Shown here: positions 1-9,747 of the stretch, piece after piece | How positions within the stretch are numbered: the first letter of the stretch is position 1 | Layout: every line of letters begins with the position of its first letter | Origin: Streptomyces albofaciens JCM 4342 | GTDB lineage: Bacteria > Actinomycetota > Actinomycetes > Streptomycetales > Streptomycetaceae | Direction of reading: 5' to 3' | NCBI RefSeq assembly: GCF_008634025.1 | Contig: NZ_PDCM01000002.1 | Location: forward strand, 3,559,001 to 3,623,000 | Length of the DNA stretch: 64,000 nucleotides | Translations under genes and position numbers: made by a program | Notes under the pieces: generated by a model | What the model was told of the DNA's origin: nothing | The model's database searches: none | The model's input: only the letters and a program-made list of their open reading frames with translations

Positions 1-2226
<2,226 letters not shown>

Positions 2227-2274
2227 GGGGTCCTCCGGGGCGATCGGTTTCGTACGGCTTTCCGGTCGTGCTCC

Positions 2275-2375
2275 CCGGGTGCCCAGGCAGGGCGGCACCT
2301 CGTGGTGGGCCGCCTTGCGGCGGCCGCGCACCGTTCCCCCGAGGTCACTTCCCCGTACGCCAGTCGCGATGCGCG
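2275..2375 (-). promoter_or_regulatory. ZTP (pfl-type) riboswitch in the glyA leader
   Basis: The glyA leader, read on the minus strand, contains in order the conserved P1/P2-side segment GACTGGCG (near 2370), a G-rich GGGGGAACGG joining element (near 2335), a variable GC-rich stem with a short loop (GCCGCCGCAAGGCGGC, about 2307-2322), and the invariant 3' pseudoknot segment CCTGCCTGGGCA ending near 2280. This order and wording match the pfl motif, which binds ZTP/ZMP and activates folate and one-carbon genes when 10-formyl-THF is short. In actinobacteria it is known upstream of glyA. It ends about 50 bp before the glyA start. The assignment is by eye, without a covariance search. Confidence 0.85.
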
Positions 2376-2476
2376 GGGCCAGTCTAACGGGGGGTGTGCG
2401 GCGCAACCTTTCTTCGCATACCGTCCGGCCAACGGGATTTCTTCTCCCGGGATCGCCCGCATACCGAACGGAGTCA

Positions 2477-3694
2477 ATGGTGACCCCTACGACGTCCACG
2501 GAACGCAACATCGCCGCCGCCGAGGCCCACGGCGCGCACAACTACCACCCGCTCCCCGTCGTCGTGGCCTCCGCCGAGGGGGCCTGGATGACGGACGTGG
2601 AGGGCAACCGCTACCTGGACATGCTCGCCGGGTATTCGGCGCTCAACTTCGGCCACGGCAACCGCCGGCTGATCGAGGCGGCCAAGGCGCAGCTGGAGCG
2701 GGTGACCCTCACCTCGCGCGCCTTCCACCACGACCGGTTCGCCGACTTCTGCGCGCGGCTCGCCGAGTTCTGCGGCATGGAGATGGTGCTGCCGATGAAC
2801 ACCGGCGCGGAGGCGGTCGAGACGGCGGTCAAGACCGCCCGCAAGTGGGGCTACCGGGTCAAGGGCGTCCCGGACGGCCGGGCGAAGATCATCGTGGTGG
2901 ACAACAACTTCCACGGCCGCACGACCACGATCATCTCCTTCTCCACCGACCCGGAGGCGCGCGCCGACTACGGCCCGTACACCCCGGGTTTCGAGATCGT
3001 CCCGTACGGCGACCTGGCGGCGCTGGCGGACGCGGTGGACGAGGACACGGTCGCGGTGCTGCTCGAACCCATCCAGGGCGAGGCGGGCGTGCTGATGCCG
3101 CCGCCCGGATACCTGCCGGGCGTACGGGAGCTGACCCGCGAGCGCGGCGTGCTGTTCATCGCGGACGAGATCCAGTCCGGCCTGGGCCGCACCGGCGCCG
3201 ACTTCGCCTGTGAGCACGAGGGCGTGGTGCCGGACATGTACGTGCTCGGCAAGGCGCTGGGCGGCGGCATCGTGCCGGTGTCGGCGGTGGTCTCCTCACG
3301 CGAGGTGCTGGGCGTGTTCCGGCCGGGTGAGCACGGCTCGACGTTCGGCGGCAATCCGCTGGCCTGCGCGGTGGCGCTGGAGGTCCTGGCGATGCTGCGC
3401 ACCGGCGAGTACCAGCAGCGCGCCCGGGAGCTGGGCGAGCACCTCCACCACGAGCTGGGGCTGCTGACCGGCGGCGGCGCGGTGGACGCGGTGCGCGGGC
3501 GCGGTCTGTGGGCCGGGATCGACATCAACCCGGACCTGGGCACCGGCCGGGAGATCTCCGAACGGCTCATGGGGCGCGGCGTGCTGGTCAAGGACACCCA
3601 CGGCAGCACCATCCGGCTGGCGCCCCCGCTGGTCATCAGCAAGGAGGACCTGGACTGGGGCCTGGACCAGCTGCGGGCGGTGCTGGGCGGGTGA
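2477..3694 (+). CDS. rocD: Ornithine aminotransferase
   Basis: Class III PLP aminotransferase predicted to convert ornithine plus 2-oxoglutarate to glutamate semialdehyde plus glutamate in arginine/ornithine breakdown. The 405-residue product shows the N-terminal AEAHGAHNYHPLPVV block typical of RocD, the cofactor motif LFIADEIQSGLGRTG (about residues 226-240) and the PLP lysine in YVLGKALGGG (K259). The ATG at 2477 follows CGGAG at a good distance. It is divergent from glyA, and the shared 250-bp spacer also contains the glyA riboswitch. Other omega-aminotransferases look similar, but the N-terminal block and length favour RocD. Confidence 0.92.
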   Translation: MVTPTTSTERNIAAAEAHGAHNYHPLPVVVASAEGAWMTDVEGNRYLDMLAGYSALNFGHGNRRLIEAAKAQLERVTLTSRAFHHDRFADFCARLAEFCGMEMVLPMNTGAEAVETAVKTARKWGYRVKGVPDGRAKIIVVDNNFHGRTTTIISFSTDPEARADYGPYTPGFEIVPYGDLAALADAVDEDTVAVLLEPIQGEAGVLMPPPGYLPGVRELTRERGVLFIADEIQSGLGRTGADFACEHEGVVPDMYVLGKALGGGIVPVSAVVSSREVLGVFRPGEHGSTFGGNPLACAVALEVLAMLRTGEYQQRARELGEHLHHELGLLTGGGAVDAVRGRGLWAGIDINPDLGTGREISERLMGRGVLVKDTHGSTIRLAPPLVISKEDLDWGLDQLRAVLGG

Positions 3695-3727
3695 CCGTGG
3701 GGCGCTGCCCCTGCCAGGGGGCGCGCC

Positions 3728-4921
3728 TCACAGGATCACATGCGGCAGGAAGCGCGCGTACTCGTCCGTGACCAGCCCCGCCGACTCCCGGATGCCGAGC
3801 CCCGCCGCCTCGTCCTCGACGACCCACGCGCCGAGCACCACACGGTTGCCGTCGAAGTCGGGCAGCGGGGCCAACTCCTGGTAGCAGCACGGTTCGTCGC
3901 GTACGACGGGGGCCGCGCCCGCCCGGTGGACGGTGACACCGGCGCCCTCGCGGCCGAGCAGCGGCTTGGCCACGTAGCCGGGTCCGTCCGGTCCGTCCGC
4001 CAGTTCGCGCGGCCCGTCGAGGTAGGCGGGCAGCAGGTTCGGGTGGCCGGGGTACAGCTCCCAAAGGACGGCCAGCAGCGCCTTGTTGGAGAGCAGCATC
4101 TTCCAGGCCGGTTCGATCCACAGGGTGGTGCCGGTGCCGCCGCCGTTGTCGAGGGTGTCCAGGACGTGCGGGCCGAACTCGTCGGTGGCCAGCCACTCCC
4201 ACGGATACAGCTTGAAGCAGGCCCGTATGAAGCGCAGCCGCTGGTCCACGAAGCGGCCGGAAAGACCGTCCCAGCCGATCTCCTCGACCGGTATCGCCAC
4301 GGTCTCCAGACCCGCCTGCCGTGCCGTCTCCTCCAGGTAGGCGACGGTCATCAGGTCCTCGCCCAGCTCGTCGCCGGCCGAGTGCGCGAAGTGCACGGGT
4401 GCGCCCGGCGGCAGCAGCCCGGCCTGCTTGCGCCAGGCGTCGACCAGCCGCTCGTGCAGCGAGTTCCACTGGTCGGCGCCGGGAAAACGTTCCTCCATCC
4501 AGAACCACTGCGGGCCCGCCGCCTCGACCAGCGAGGTCGGCGTGTCGGCGTTGTACTCCAGCATCTTGGCCGGGCCGGTGCCGTCGTAGCGCAGGTCGAA
4601 CCGCCCATACAGCGTGGGCAGTTCGGCGCGCCGGTGCCAGGACTCGGCGACCAGGTCCGCCAGCCGCGGGTCGTCGATGCCGAGGTCGGCGAAGCGCCGG
4701 TGCTCGACGATGTGCGCGGCCGCGGCCAGGCACATGCCGTGCAGCTCCTCGACGACCTCCTCCAGCGCCTCGACCTCGGGCAGCGTGAAGGAGTAGTACG
4801 CGCTCTCGTCCCAGTACGGGCGCAGCGAGTCGTCCGGGTAACGGGTCAGCGGGTAGATCAGGCCCTGCGCCTCGACGGTCTGCTGCCAGCCGGGGCGGGG
4901 CCGGGTGGTGTGCCGCTTCAC
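3728..4921 (-). CDS. Glutathionylspermidine synthase-like ATP-grasp protein (YgiC/YjfC type)
   Basis: 397-residue protein of the glutathionylspermidine synthase (ATP-grasp) family, close in size to E. coli YgiC and YjfC, which lack the amidase half. Family hallmarks are the N-terminal LTRYPDDSLRPYWDESAYYSFT, RFDLRYDGTGPAKMLEYNADTPTSLVEAAGPQWFW (roughly residues 107-140), a nucleotide-binding YVAKPLLGREGAG segment and a C-terminal CCYQELAPLPDFDGN. Actinobacteria are not known to make glutathionylspermidine, so the true amide-forming substrate is unknown. Starts with GTG. It is 73 bp downstream of a small lipoprotein gene, reproducing the E. coli ygiB-ygiC order, and runs convergently to rocD. 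Confidence 0.85.
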   Translation of the reverse strand: MKRHTTRPRPGWQQTVEAQGLIYPLTRYPDDSLRPYWDESAYYSFTLPEVEALEEVVEELHGMCLAAAAHIVEHRRFADLGIDDPRLADLVAESWHRRAELPTLYGRFDLRYDGTGPAKMLEYNADTPTSLVEAAGPQWFWMEERFPGADQWNSLHERLVDAWRKQAGLLPPGAPVHFAHSAGDELGEDLMTVAYLEETARQAGLETVAIPVEEIGWDGLSGRFVDQRLRFIRACFKLYPWEWLATDEFGPHVLDTLDNGGGTGTTLWIEPAWKMLLSNKALLAVLWELYPGHPNLLPAYLDGPRELADGPDGPGYVAKPLLGREGAGVTVHRAGAAPVVRDEPCCYQELAPLPDFDGNRVVLGAWVVEDEAAGLGIRESAGLVTDEYARFLPHVIL

Positions 4922-4994
4922 GTGGCCGCCCCTCGGTGCGGGACCGTTCCCGTACGCCCCGCCGCCACCCGGGCCTCTTTCGCGCGCACCGCCG

Positions 4995-5396
4995 TCACCC
5001 GCCGCTGGAACCGGAGCAGCCGAAGCCGCCGCGGTTGACGGCCGTGCTGTGGCTGAAGGTGCCGGAGTCGGCGTACCGGCCGCTCACGTCGGAGCCGTAG
5101 TACCACTGGCCGTCGACCTTCTTCTGCCCGCGGCCGGCGGTGCCCTTGTCCCTGCCCGGGCCGGACGACGATCCGGTGCCGCCCGTACTGCCGGTCCCGC
5201 CCGACCCGCTCCCGCTCTTGCACGCCTTGGAGTCGATGACCCGGTACCCCTTGACGGCGTCGTAGCTGTTCCGGTCGACGCAGCGCTTGTCGGGCTCGGA
5301 GCCGCAGGAGGTCAGGGCCGCCGCGAGCGCGCCCATACTGCCCAGGACCACCGTGCTCGACCGCAGCCGCCGCCGGGCCTTCGTCTGTTCCGCCAT
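4995..5396 (-). CDS. Small secreted lipoprotein, YgiB-like by context and tail
   Basis: 133-residue protein with a basic N-terminus and a short hydrophobic segment ending in a plausible lipobox (LTSCG, Cys about residue 30), so it is probably an exported lipoprotein. It has a second Cys-containing motif KRCVDRNSYDAVKGYRVIDSKAC, a Gly/Ser/Thr-rich middle and a C-terminal VNRGGFGCSGSSGG. E. coli YgiB (DUF1190), encoded just before YgiC, is also a lipoprotein with a C-terminal TRGGFG. The same gene order and the shared RGGFG tail suggest that this is the Gram-positive counterpart; overall similarity is otherwise low. No function is known. The start at 5396 is preceded by a purine-rich GGGGGAAAACAGGG. 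Confidence 0.7.
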   Translation of the reverse strand: MAEQTKARRRLRSSTVVLGSMGALAAALTSCGSEPDKRCVDRNSYDAVKGYRVIDSKACKSGSGSGGTGSTGGTGSSSGPGRDKGTAGRGQKKVDGQWYYGSDVSGRYADSGTFSHSTAVNRGGFGCSGSSGG

Positions 5397-5509
5397 CCCT
5401 GTTTTCCCCCGTACATCCGTGGCAACGGTTTTCAGCCAGCTCAGCCTAAAGGCCACGCCCCCGTGGCCCGCAACAGGCCCGTGACGGGGCGCCCGCCTAC
5501 AGTCGTTGT

Positions 5510-6427
5510 GTGCTGATTGGGATGTTCTGCGCGCTCGGCTCGGCGATCTGCTTCGGTACGGCATCGGTCCTCCAGGCGGTGGCGGCACGCGCCACCGCGC
5601 CCGGGACCGGCTCGGGGTCCGGCGTGGACCCCAGACTGCTGCTGCGCGTCCTGCGGCAGTGGCGCTATCTGCTCGGCCTGGCCCTGGACGGCTGCGGCTT
5701 CCTCCTCGAACTGGTCGCGCTGCGCTCGCTGCCGATCTACGCGGTGGGCGCGGCCCTCGCCGCCAGCCTGGCCGTGACCGCGGTCGTCGCCGTACCGCTG
5801 CTGCGCGTCCGGCTCAGCCGTGCCGAGTGGACGGCCGTGGCGGTGGTCTGCGGCGGACTGGCCATGCTGGGGCTCGCCTCGGGCGCGGAGGGCAAGGGCA
5901 CGGGCTCGACCGCGCTGCGCTTCGGTGTGCTGGCCGTCGCCCTGGCGATCCTGGCGTGCGGCGCGGCGGCCGGACGGCTGCCCGACCGGGCGCGGGCGGC
6001 GGCGCTGGGGCTCGGCGCCGGTTTCGGCTTCGGCGTGGTGGAGGTCGCCGTACGCCTGATCCCCGACCTGTCCCCCGGGCCCCTCCTCTCCAACCCCGCC
6101 ACCTACGCCCTGCTCATCGGCGGCGGCGCGGCCTTCCTCCTGCTGACCTCGGCCCTCCAGCGCGGCTCGGTGACGGCCGCGACGGCGGGCATGGTCATCG
6201 GCGAGACGCTGGGCCCCGCACTGGTCGGCATCATCTGGCTCGGCGACCGCACCCGCCCCGGGCTGGCGCCACTGGGCATCGCCGGGTTCGCGCTGGCGGT
6301 ACTGGGCGCGCTGGCCCTGGCGCGTTTCGGAGAGGCACCGGAAGTGCCGGGGGCGGCGCCCGGGGCTCTCGACGCAGCGGCGCAACCTGCCGCCAGCGGC
6401 CTACGGCACGGGCGGGAGCACCCGTAG
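5510..6427 (+). CDS. DMT-superfamily-like integral membrane protein
   Basis: 305-residue protein almost wholly made of hydrophobic helices (about nine to ten). It begins MLIGMFCALGSAICFGTASVLQAVAAR, which resembles the first helix of EamA/DMT transporters, and has small-residue-rich helices and a second half that repeats the first in outline. The substrate cannot be told. GTG at 5510 is taken as the start; the in-frame ATG at 5522 is an alternative. The last 27 bp overlap the 3' end of the convergent MocR gene. The gene is divergent from the YgiB-like lipoprotein. Confidence 0.75.
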   Translation: MLIGMFCALGSAICFGTASVLQAVAARATAPGTGSGSGVDPRLLLRVLRQWRYLLGLALDGCGFLLELVALRSLPIYAVGAALAASLAVTAVVAVPLLRVRLSRAEWTAVAVVCGGLAMLGLASGAEGKGTGSTALRFGVLAVALAILACGAAAGRLPDRARAAALGLGAGFGFGVVEVAVRLIPDLSPGPLLSNPATYALLIGGGAAFLLLTSALQRGSVTAATAGMVIGETLGPALVGIIWLGDRTRPGLAPLGIAGFALAVLGALALARFGEAPEVPGAAPGALDAAAQPAASGLRHGREHP

Positions 6428-7828
6428 CAGCGCTTCCAGAGCTCCCGCGAACGCGTGCTCCGGCGGCCTTCCGTACGCCACGACCAAGGCGTCACGCAGC
6501 GGCGCGCCGTCCGCCGCCGCGGGGTACGCGAAACTGCTCAGCCCTTCCAGGGCGAGGCCCTGCCAGCGGGCGGCCTGAACGACGGACTGCTCGGTACCGG
6601 GCGGCAATTCGAGGACGACGTGCAGGCCGGCCGCGATGCCGCTGACCCGGATGTGCGGCGCCTGCCCGGCCAGCGCGGTGACCAGCTGATCACGCCGCCG
6701 CCGGTACCGCAGCCGCATCCCGCGCACATGCCGGTCGTACGCGCCCGAGGTGAGGAATTCGGCGAGGGTCAGCTGTTCCAGCGCTGCGGTTTGCCACTCG
6801 CCCGTGCTCTTGAGGGCGAGGACCGGCTCCACGAGGTGGTCCGGCAGCGCCATCCAGGCCAGCCGCAGCGCCGGAGCGAGGCTCTTGCTCGCGGTGCCGA
6901 GATAGGCGACACGGTCGGGATCGAGTCCCTGGACGGCTCCCACAGGCTGCCGGTCGTACCTGAACTCGCCGTCGTAGTCGTCCTCCAGCACCAGCCCCCC
7001 GCCGGCGCGCGCCCAGTCGATGACGGCGGCCCGCCGGTCGGGGTGCAGCGGTACGCCCGTGGGGAACTGGTGCGCCGGGGTGAGGAGGGCGGCCCGTACG
7101 CCCGCCTGCTCGGCCAACCGCCCCGTGTCCGCGCCGTATTGGTCGACCGGCAACGGGACGGGGCGCAGTCCGGCGCGGGTCAGCACATCGCGGTGGAAGT
7201 GCAGGCCGTACGCCTCGGTGCCGATCTCACGCACGCCCGCGCCCCGCAGGGCACGCGCCAGCAGGCCGAGGCCCTGCATGAACCCGGTGCAGATCAGGAT
7301 CCGGTCCGGATCGGTCCGTACGCCGCGGGCGCGGGCCAGGTAGTCGGCGAGCACGGTACGCAGCTCAGGGCGGCCGAGCGACGGTCCGTAACCGAACGCC
7401 TCGCTGGGCGCCGCGGTGATCGCGCGGCGCGCCGCGGCCAGCCACGCCGCACGCGGGAACGCGGAGACGTCCGGGGTGCCGGGCCGCAGGTCGTAGCGCG
7501 GACGGTCGGGCGCCCGGGCAGGGACGGCGCGCCGGGCAGGCGGCGCGGGCCGCAGCGGCTCGGCGCGCCGGGCGACCCGGGTGCCGGATCCCTGCCGCGC
7601 GCCGAGCCACCCCTCGGCGACCAGTTCGGCGTAGGCGTCGGCGACGGTGTTGCGGGCGATGCCGAGGTCCACCGCGAGCGAGCGCGAGGAGGGCAGCCGG
7701 GTGCCGGGGGCGAGCCGCCCGGTACGGACGGCCTCGCGCAGGGCGCGCATCAGGGAGGCGCGGACGCCCCCGCCGCCGGCGAGGTCGAGATGCAGGTCGC
7801 GACCGAAAGTGGCCCACGAATCGTCCAT
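6401..7828 (-). CDS. MocR/PdxR-type GntR regulator with aminotransferase domain (copy 1)
   Basis: 475 residues: an N-terminal GntR winged helix (about 20-95; RLPSSRSLAVDLGIARNTVADAYAELVAEGWL) joined by an Ala/Pro/Arg linker to a class I aminotransferase-like domain that keeps the PLP-site LEDDYDGEFRYDRQP (281-295) and a lysine in YLGTASKSLAP (K315). Family members are transcription factors that sense PLP or PLP-amino acid adducts rather than enzymes. It is divergent from two ahpD-like genes and a PEP-mutase-like gene, which it probably controls. A second, clearly related copy lies at 12.7-14.2 kb beside another ahpD-like gene. The start codon lies inside a palindrome, suggesting autoregulation. 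Confidence 0.9.
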   Translation of the reverse strand: MDDSWATFGRDLHLDLAGGGGVRASLMRALREAVRTGRLAPGTRLPSSRSLAVDLGIARNTVADAYAELVAEGWLGARQGSGTRVARRAEPLRPAPPARRAVPARAPDRPRYDLRPGTPDVSAFPRAAWLAAARRAITAAPSEAFGYGPSLGRPELRTVLADYLARARGVRTDPDRILICTGFMQGLGLLARALRGAGVREIGTEAYGLHFHRDVLTRAGLRPVPLPVDQYGADTGRLAEQAGVRAALLTPAHQFPTGVPLHPDRRAAVIDWARAGGGLVLEDDYDGEFRYDRQPVGAVQGLDPDRVAYLGTASKSLAPALRLAWMALPDHLVEPVLALKSTGEWQTAALEQLTLAEFLTSGAYDRHVRGMRLRYRRRRDQLVTALAGQAPHIRVSGIAAGLHVVLELPPGTEQSVVQAARWQGLALEGLSSFAYPAAADGAPLRDALVVAYGRPPEHAFAGALEALLRVLPPVP

Positions 7829-7875
7829 ACGAATGGACCATACCCGTGCGCCAATGCGGGCGTAGCGTCGCAGCC
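7823..7875. promoter_or_regulatory. Divergent MocR/AhpD control region
   Basis: The 47-bp spacer holds GTCCAT (7823-7828) and ATGGAC (7833-7838), a perfect 6-bp inverted repeat over the MocR start codon, plus a direct repeat CCATAC at 7825 and 7838. MocR factors often bind short direct repeats. On the + strand TAGCGT (7863-7868) could serve as a -10 box 7 bp before the ahpD ATG, implying a leaderless transcript. These roles are inferred from position only. Confidence 0.45.
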
Positions 7876-8352
7876 ATGACCACGAACGAAAACCCCGAGC
7901 AGGGACACCACCACCCGCGGATCGCCATCGCGCCCAACGCGCCCGAGGTCTACCGGGCCATGGTCGCGCTCGACGCGGCGGCCAAGAAGGGGCTGGACCC
8001 GGCGCTGGTCCACCTGGTGAAGATCCGTGCCTCGCAGATCAACCACTGCGCCTTCTGCATCGACATGCACATCAAGGAGGCCCGCAAGGACGGGGAGACG
8101 GAGGAGCGCGTCTACCTCCTCAACGCCTGGGAGGAGGCCGCCGGGCACTACACCGCCAAGGAGCAGGCCGCCCTCGCCCTCACCGAGGCCGTCACCGTCC
8201 TCACGGACGGCTTCGTGCCGGACGCGGTGTACGAGCGGGCCGCCGGCCAGTTCGAGGAGGCCGAGCTCGCCCAGCTCATCGCCCTGATCACCACCATCAA
8301 CGCGTGGAACCGCTTCGGCGTGACCACCCGTATGACGCCGGGGCAGGCGTGA
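7876..8352 (+). CDS. AhpD-like carboxymuconolactone decarboxylase family protein (1)
   Basis: 158-residue alkylhydroperoxidase-D-like protein. The family core ASQINHCAFCIDMH carries the redox pair Cys58-Cys61 and the nearby His65, which in AhpD form a thiol-based peroxidase relay. The ATG at 7876 is favoured over an upstream in-frame start because the upstream codons lie in the shared promoter. It is followed with a stop/start overlap by a second ahpD-like gene, then a PEP-mutase-like gene, so the three form one operon divergent from a MocR regulator. The electron donor and true substrate are unknown; many such Streptomyces proteins are simply of the CMD superfamily. Confidence 0.88.
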   Translation: MTTNENPEQGHHHPRIAIAPNAPEVYRAMVALDAAAKKGLDPALVHLVKIRASQINHCAFCIDMHIKEARKDGETEERVYLLNAWEEAAGHYTAKEQAALALTEAVTVLTDGFVPDAVYERAAGQFEEAELAQLIALITTINAWNRFGVTTRMTPGQA

Positions 8353-8843
8353 TGACGACCGCCACCGACTCCGCCCGGCTCGCCTTCTACAAGCTCGCTC
8401 CGGGGGTCTACCAGCCCCTGCTGAACGCGCACATCGCCGCGAAGAAGGGCCTGGGCGACCCCGTCCTGGCCGAGCTGGTCCTGATCCGCGCCTCGCAGAT
8501 CAACCACTGCGCGTTCTGCCTCGACATGCACGTCAAGGACGCGCGGAAGGCCGGGGTGTCCGAGGAGCGCATCCACCTCCTCAACGCCTGGGAGGAGGCC
8601 ACCGGGCACTACACCGCCAAGGAACAGGCCGCCCTCGCCCTCACCGAGGCCGTCACCGTCCTGACGTGGGGGTCCCCCCGGCCGGAGGCTGGGGGAGGCT
8701 TCGTGCCGGACGCGGTGTACGAGCGCGCCGCCGCGCACTTCGACGAGCGCGAACTCGCCCACCTCATCGCCCTGATCACCACCATCAACATGTGGAACCG
8801 CATCAACGTCACGATCCGGCAGCCCATCGGAGGCGGCGCGTGA
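8352..8843 (+). CDS. AhpD-like protein (2), with an in-frame repeat insertion
   Basis: 163-residue paralogue of the preceding protein, with the same ASQINHCAFCLDMH core (Cys53, Cys56). Its ATG overlaps the upstream TGA (TGATG), indicating translational coupling; a GTG at 8349 is also possible. Compared with copy 1, the stretch VLTDGFVPDAVYERAA reads VLTWGSPRPEAGGGFVPDAVYERAA: the Asp codon has been replaced by 30 bp, a net gain of nine codons, by a GC-rich palindromic repeat. The reading frame is kept, so the protein may still fold with an enlarged loop between two helices. Confidence 0.88.
   Translation: MTTATDSARLAFYKLAPGVYQPLLNAHIAAKKGLGDPVLAELVLIRASQINHCAFCLDMHVKDARKAGVSEERIHLLNAWEEATGHYTAKEQAALALTEAVTVLTWGSPRPEAGGGFVPDAVYERAAAHFDERELAHLIALITTINMWNRINVTIRQPIGGGA
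8667..8696. repeat. 30-bp palindromic repeat inserted in a coding region
   Basis: The element begins TGGGGGTCCCCCC, has a central CGGCCGG and ends GGAGGCTGGGGGA. Its ends are similar to a GC-rich short interspersed palindrome that I recall as common between Streptomyces genes. Here it sits inside an ahpD-like gene and replaces one codon of the otherwise collinear paralogue. A relative occurs at 47865-47895. Confidence 0.7.
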
Positions 8844-9643
8844 CCGCCGCGGCCCTGCGCGCCCTGCACCACGGCCGGGCGGCGGACGATCCGCTCGTCC
8901 TGCCCGGTCCGTGGGACGCGGAGAGCGCGCGGATCTTCGCGGCGGCCGGGTTTCCGGCCCTGGCCACGCCGAGCGCGGGGGTGTCGGCGGCACTCGGGTA
9001 CGCGGACGGCGGCACACCGCCGGACGAGATGTTCGCGGCGGTCGCCCGGATCGTACGGGCCGTGGACGTGCCGGTGACGGCGGATCTGGAGGCGGGCTAC
9101 GGTCTGCCCGCGAAGGAACTGGTGGAGCGCATCGCCGCCACCGGGGCGGTGGGCTGCAACATCGAGGACAGCGATCACCACAGCGGGGCGCTCACGGATG
9201 CCGGGCGGCAGGCGGACCGGCTGGCGGCGATCCGGGCCGCGGCCGGGGACGGGCTGGTGCTCAACGCTCGTATCGATGTGTTCCTGCCCGGCAGGGGCGG
9301 TTCCGGTGGTGTGGACGGTTCCGGTGGTACGGGCGGTTCCGGCGGTACGGACGATTCCGGCGGTGCGGGCCTGGCGGCGCAGGTGGAGGAAGCGGTACGG
9401 CGCGGGCTGCGGTACGCCGACGCCGGAGCCGACTGCGTCTACCCGATCCTCGCGCCGCCGCGGGTCCTGCGGGAACTGGCGGACCGGATCGGGCTGCCGG
9501 TCAACGCCATCGCCGTACCGGGCGGCCCGTCCCCGCGTGAACTGGGCGCGGCGGGCGCGTCCCGGGTCACCTTCGGCGGCGGGCTGCACCGGCGGGCGAT
9601 GGGGGCGGTGCAGGCATTGGCGGAGGAACTGCGTACGGGGTGA
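8840..9643 (+). CDS. Isocitrate lyase/PEP mutase superfamily protein
   Basis: 267-residue (beta/alpha)8 protein of the PEP mutase/isocitrate lyase superfamily. It has LVLPGPWDAESARIFAAAGFPALATPSAGVSAALG at the N-terminus, the metal-binding VTADLEAGYG and CNIEDSD. The isocitrate lyase loop KKCGH is absent, so it is not a true ICL; a lyase or hydrolase on a small 2-oxo or phosphono acid is more likely. The GTG start at 8840 overlaps the upstream stop, after GGAGG. Between strands it carries a Gly/Ser insert made of four 18-bp units (residues 154-177). Last gene of the ahpD operon. Confidence 0.8.
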   Translation: MTAAALRALHHGRAADDPLVLPGPWDAESARIFAAAGFPALATPSAGVSAALGYADGGTPPDEMFAAVARIVRAVDVPVTADLEAGYGLPAKELVERIAATGAVGCNIEDSDHHSGALTDAGRQADRLAAIRAAAGDGLVLNARIDVFLPGRGGSGGVDGSGGTGGSGGTDDSGGAGLAAQVEEAVRRGLRYADAGADCVYPILAPPRVLRELADRIGLPVNAIAVPGGPSPRELGAAGASRVTFGGGLHRRAMGAVQALAEELRTG

Positions 9644-9717
9644 GGAGTCGCGTACGGGCCGAGGAGTCGCGTACGGGCCGAGGAGTCGCGTACGGGCCGA
9701 GGAGTCGCGTACGGGCT
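9623..9717 (+). repeat. 19-bp tandem repeat array at a gene end
   Basis: Four near-perfect 19-bp units (core GAGGAGTCGCGTACGGG) run from 9642 to 9717. A fifth, diverged unit (9623-9641) is the last six codons of the PEP-mutase-like gene, so the array seems to have grown from the gene's own 3' end. The units have no spacers, so this is not a CRISPR. It ends about 30 bp before the convergent Clp-N gene. Confidence 0.8.
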
Positions 9718-9747
9718 GACGGCCGGGCCGTGACGGCCCGGCCGGAA

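Noticed and set aside
3728..4921. Calling the gene glutathionylspermidine synthase
   Set aside because: Actinobacteria are not known to make glutathionylspermidine, and the amidase half is absent; YgiC/YjfC-type is the safer name.
8840..9643. Calling the gene isocitrate lyase or methylisocitrate lyase
   Set aside because: The catalytic KKCGH loop is missing and the chain is shorter than ICL; only the superfamily can be assigned.
9642..9717. Possible CRISPR array
   Set aside because: Units are directly adjacent without spacers and no cas genes are near; it is a plain tandem repeat. The same holds for the array at 28641-28710.
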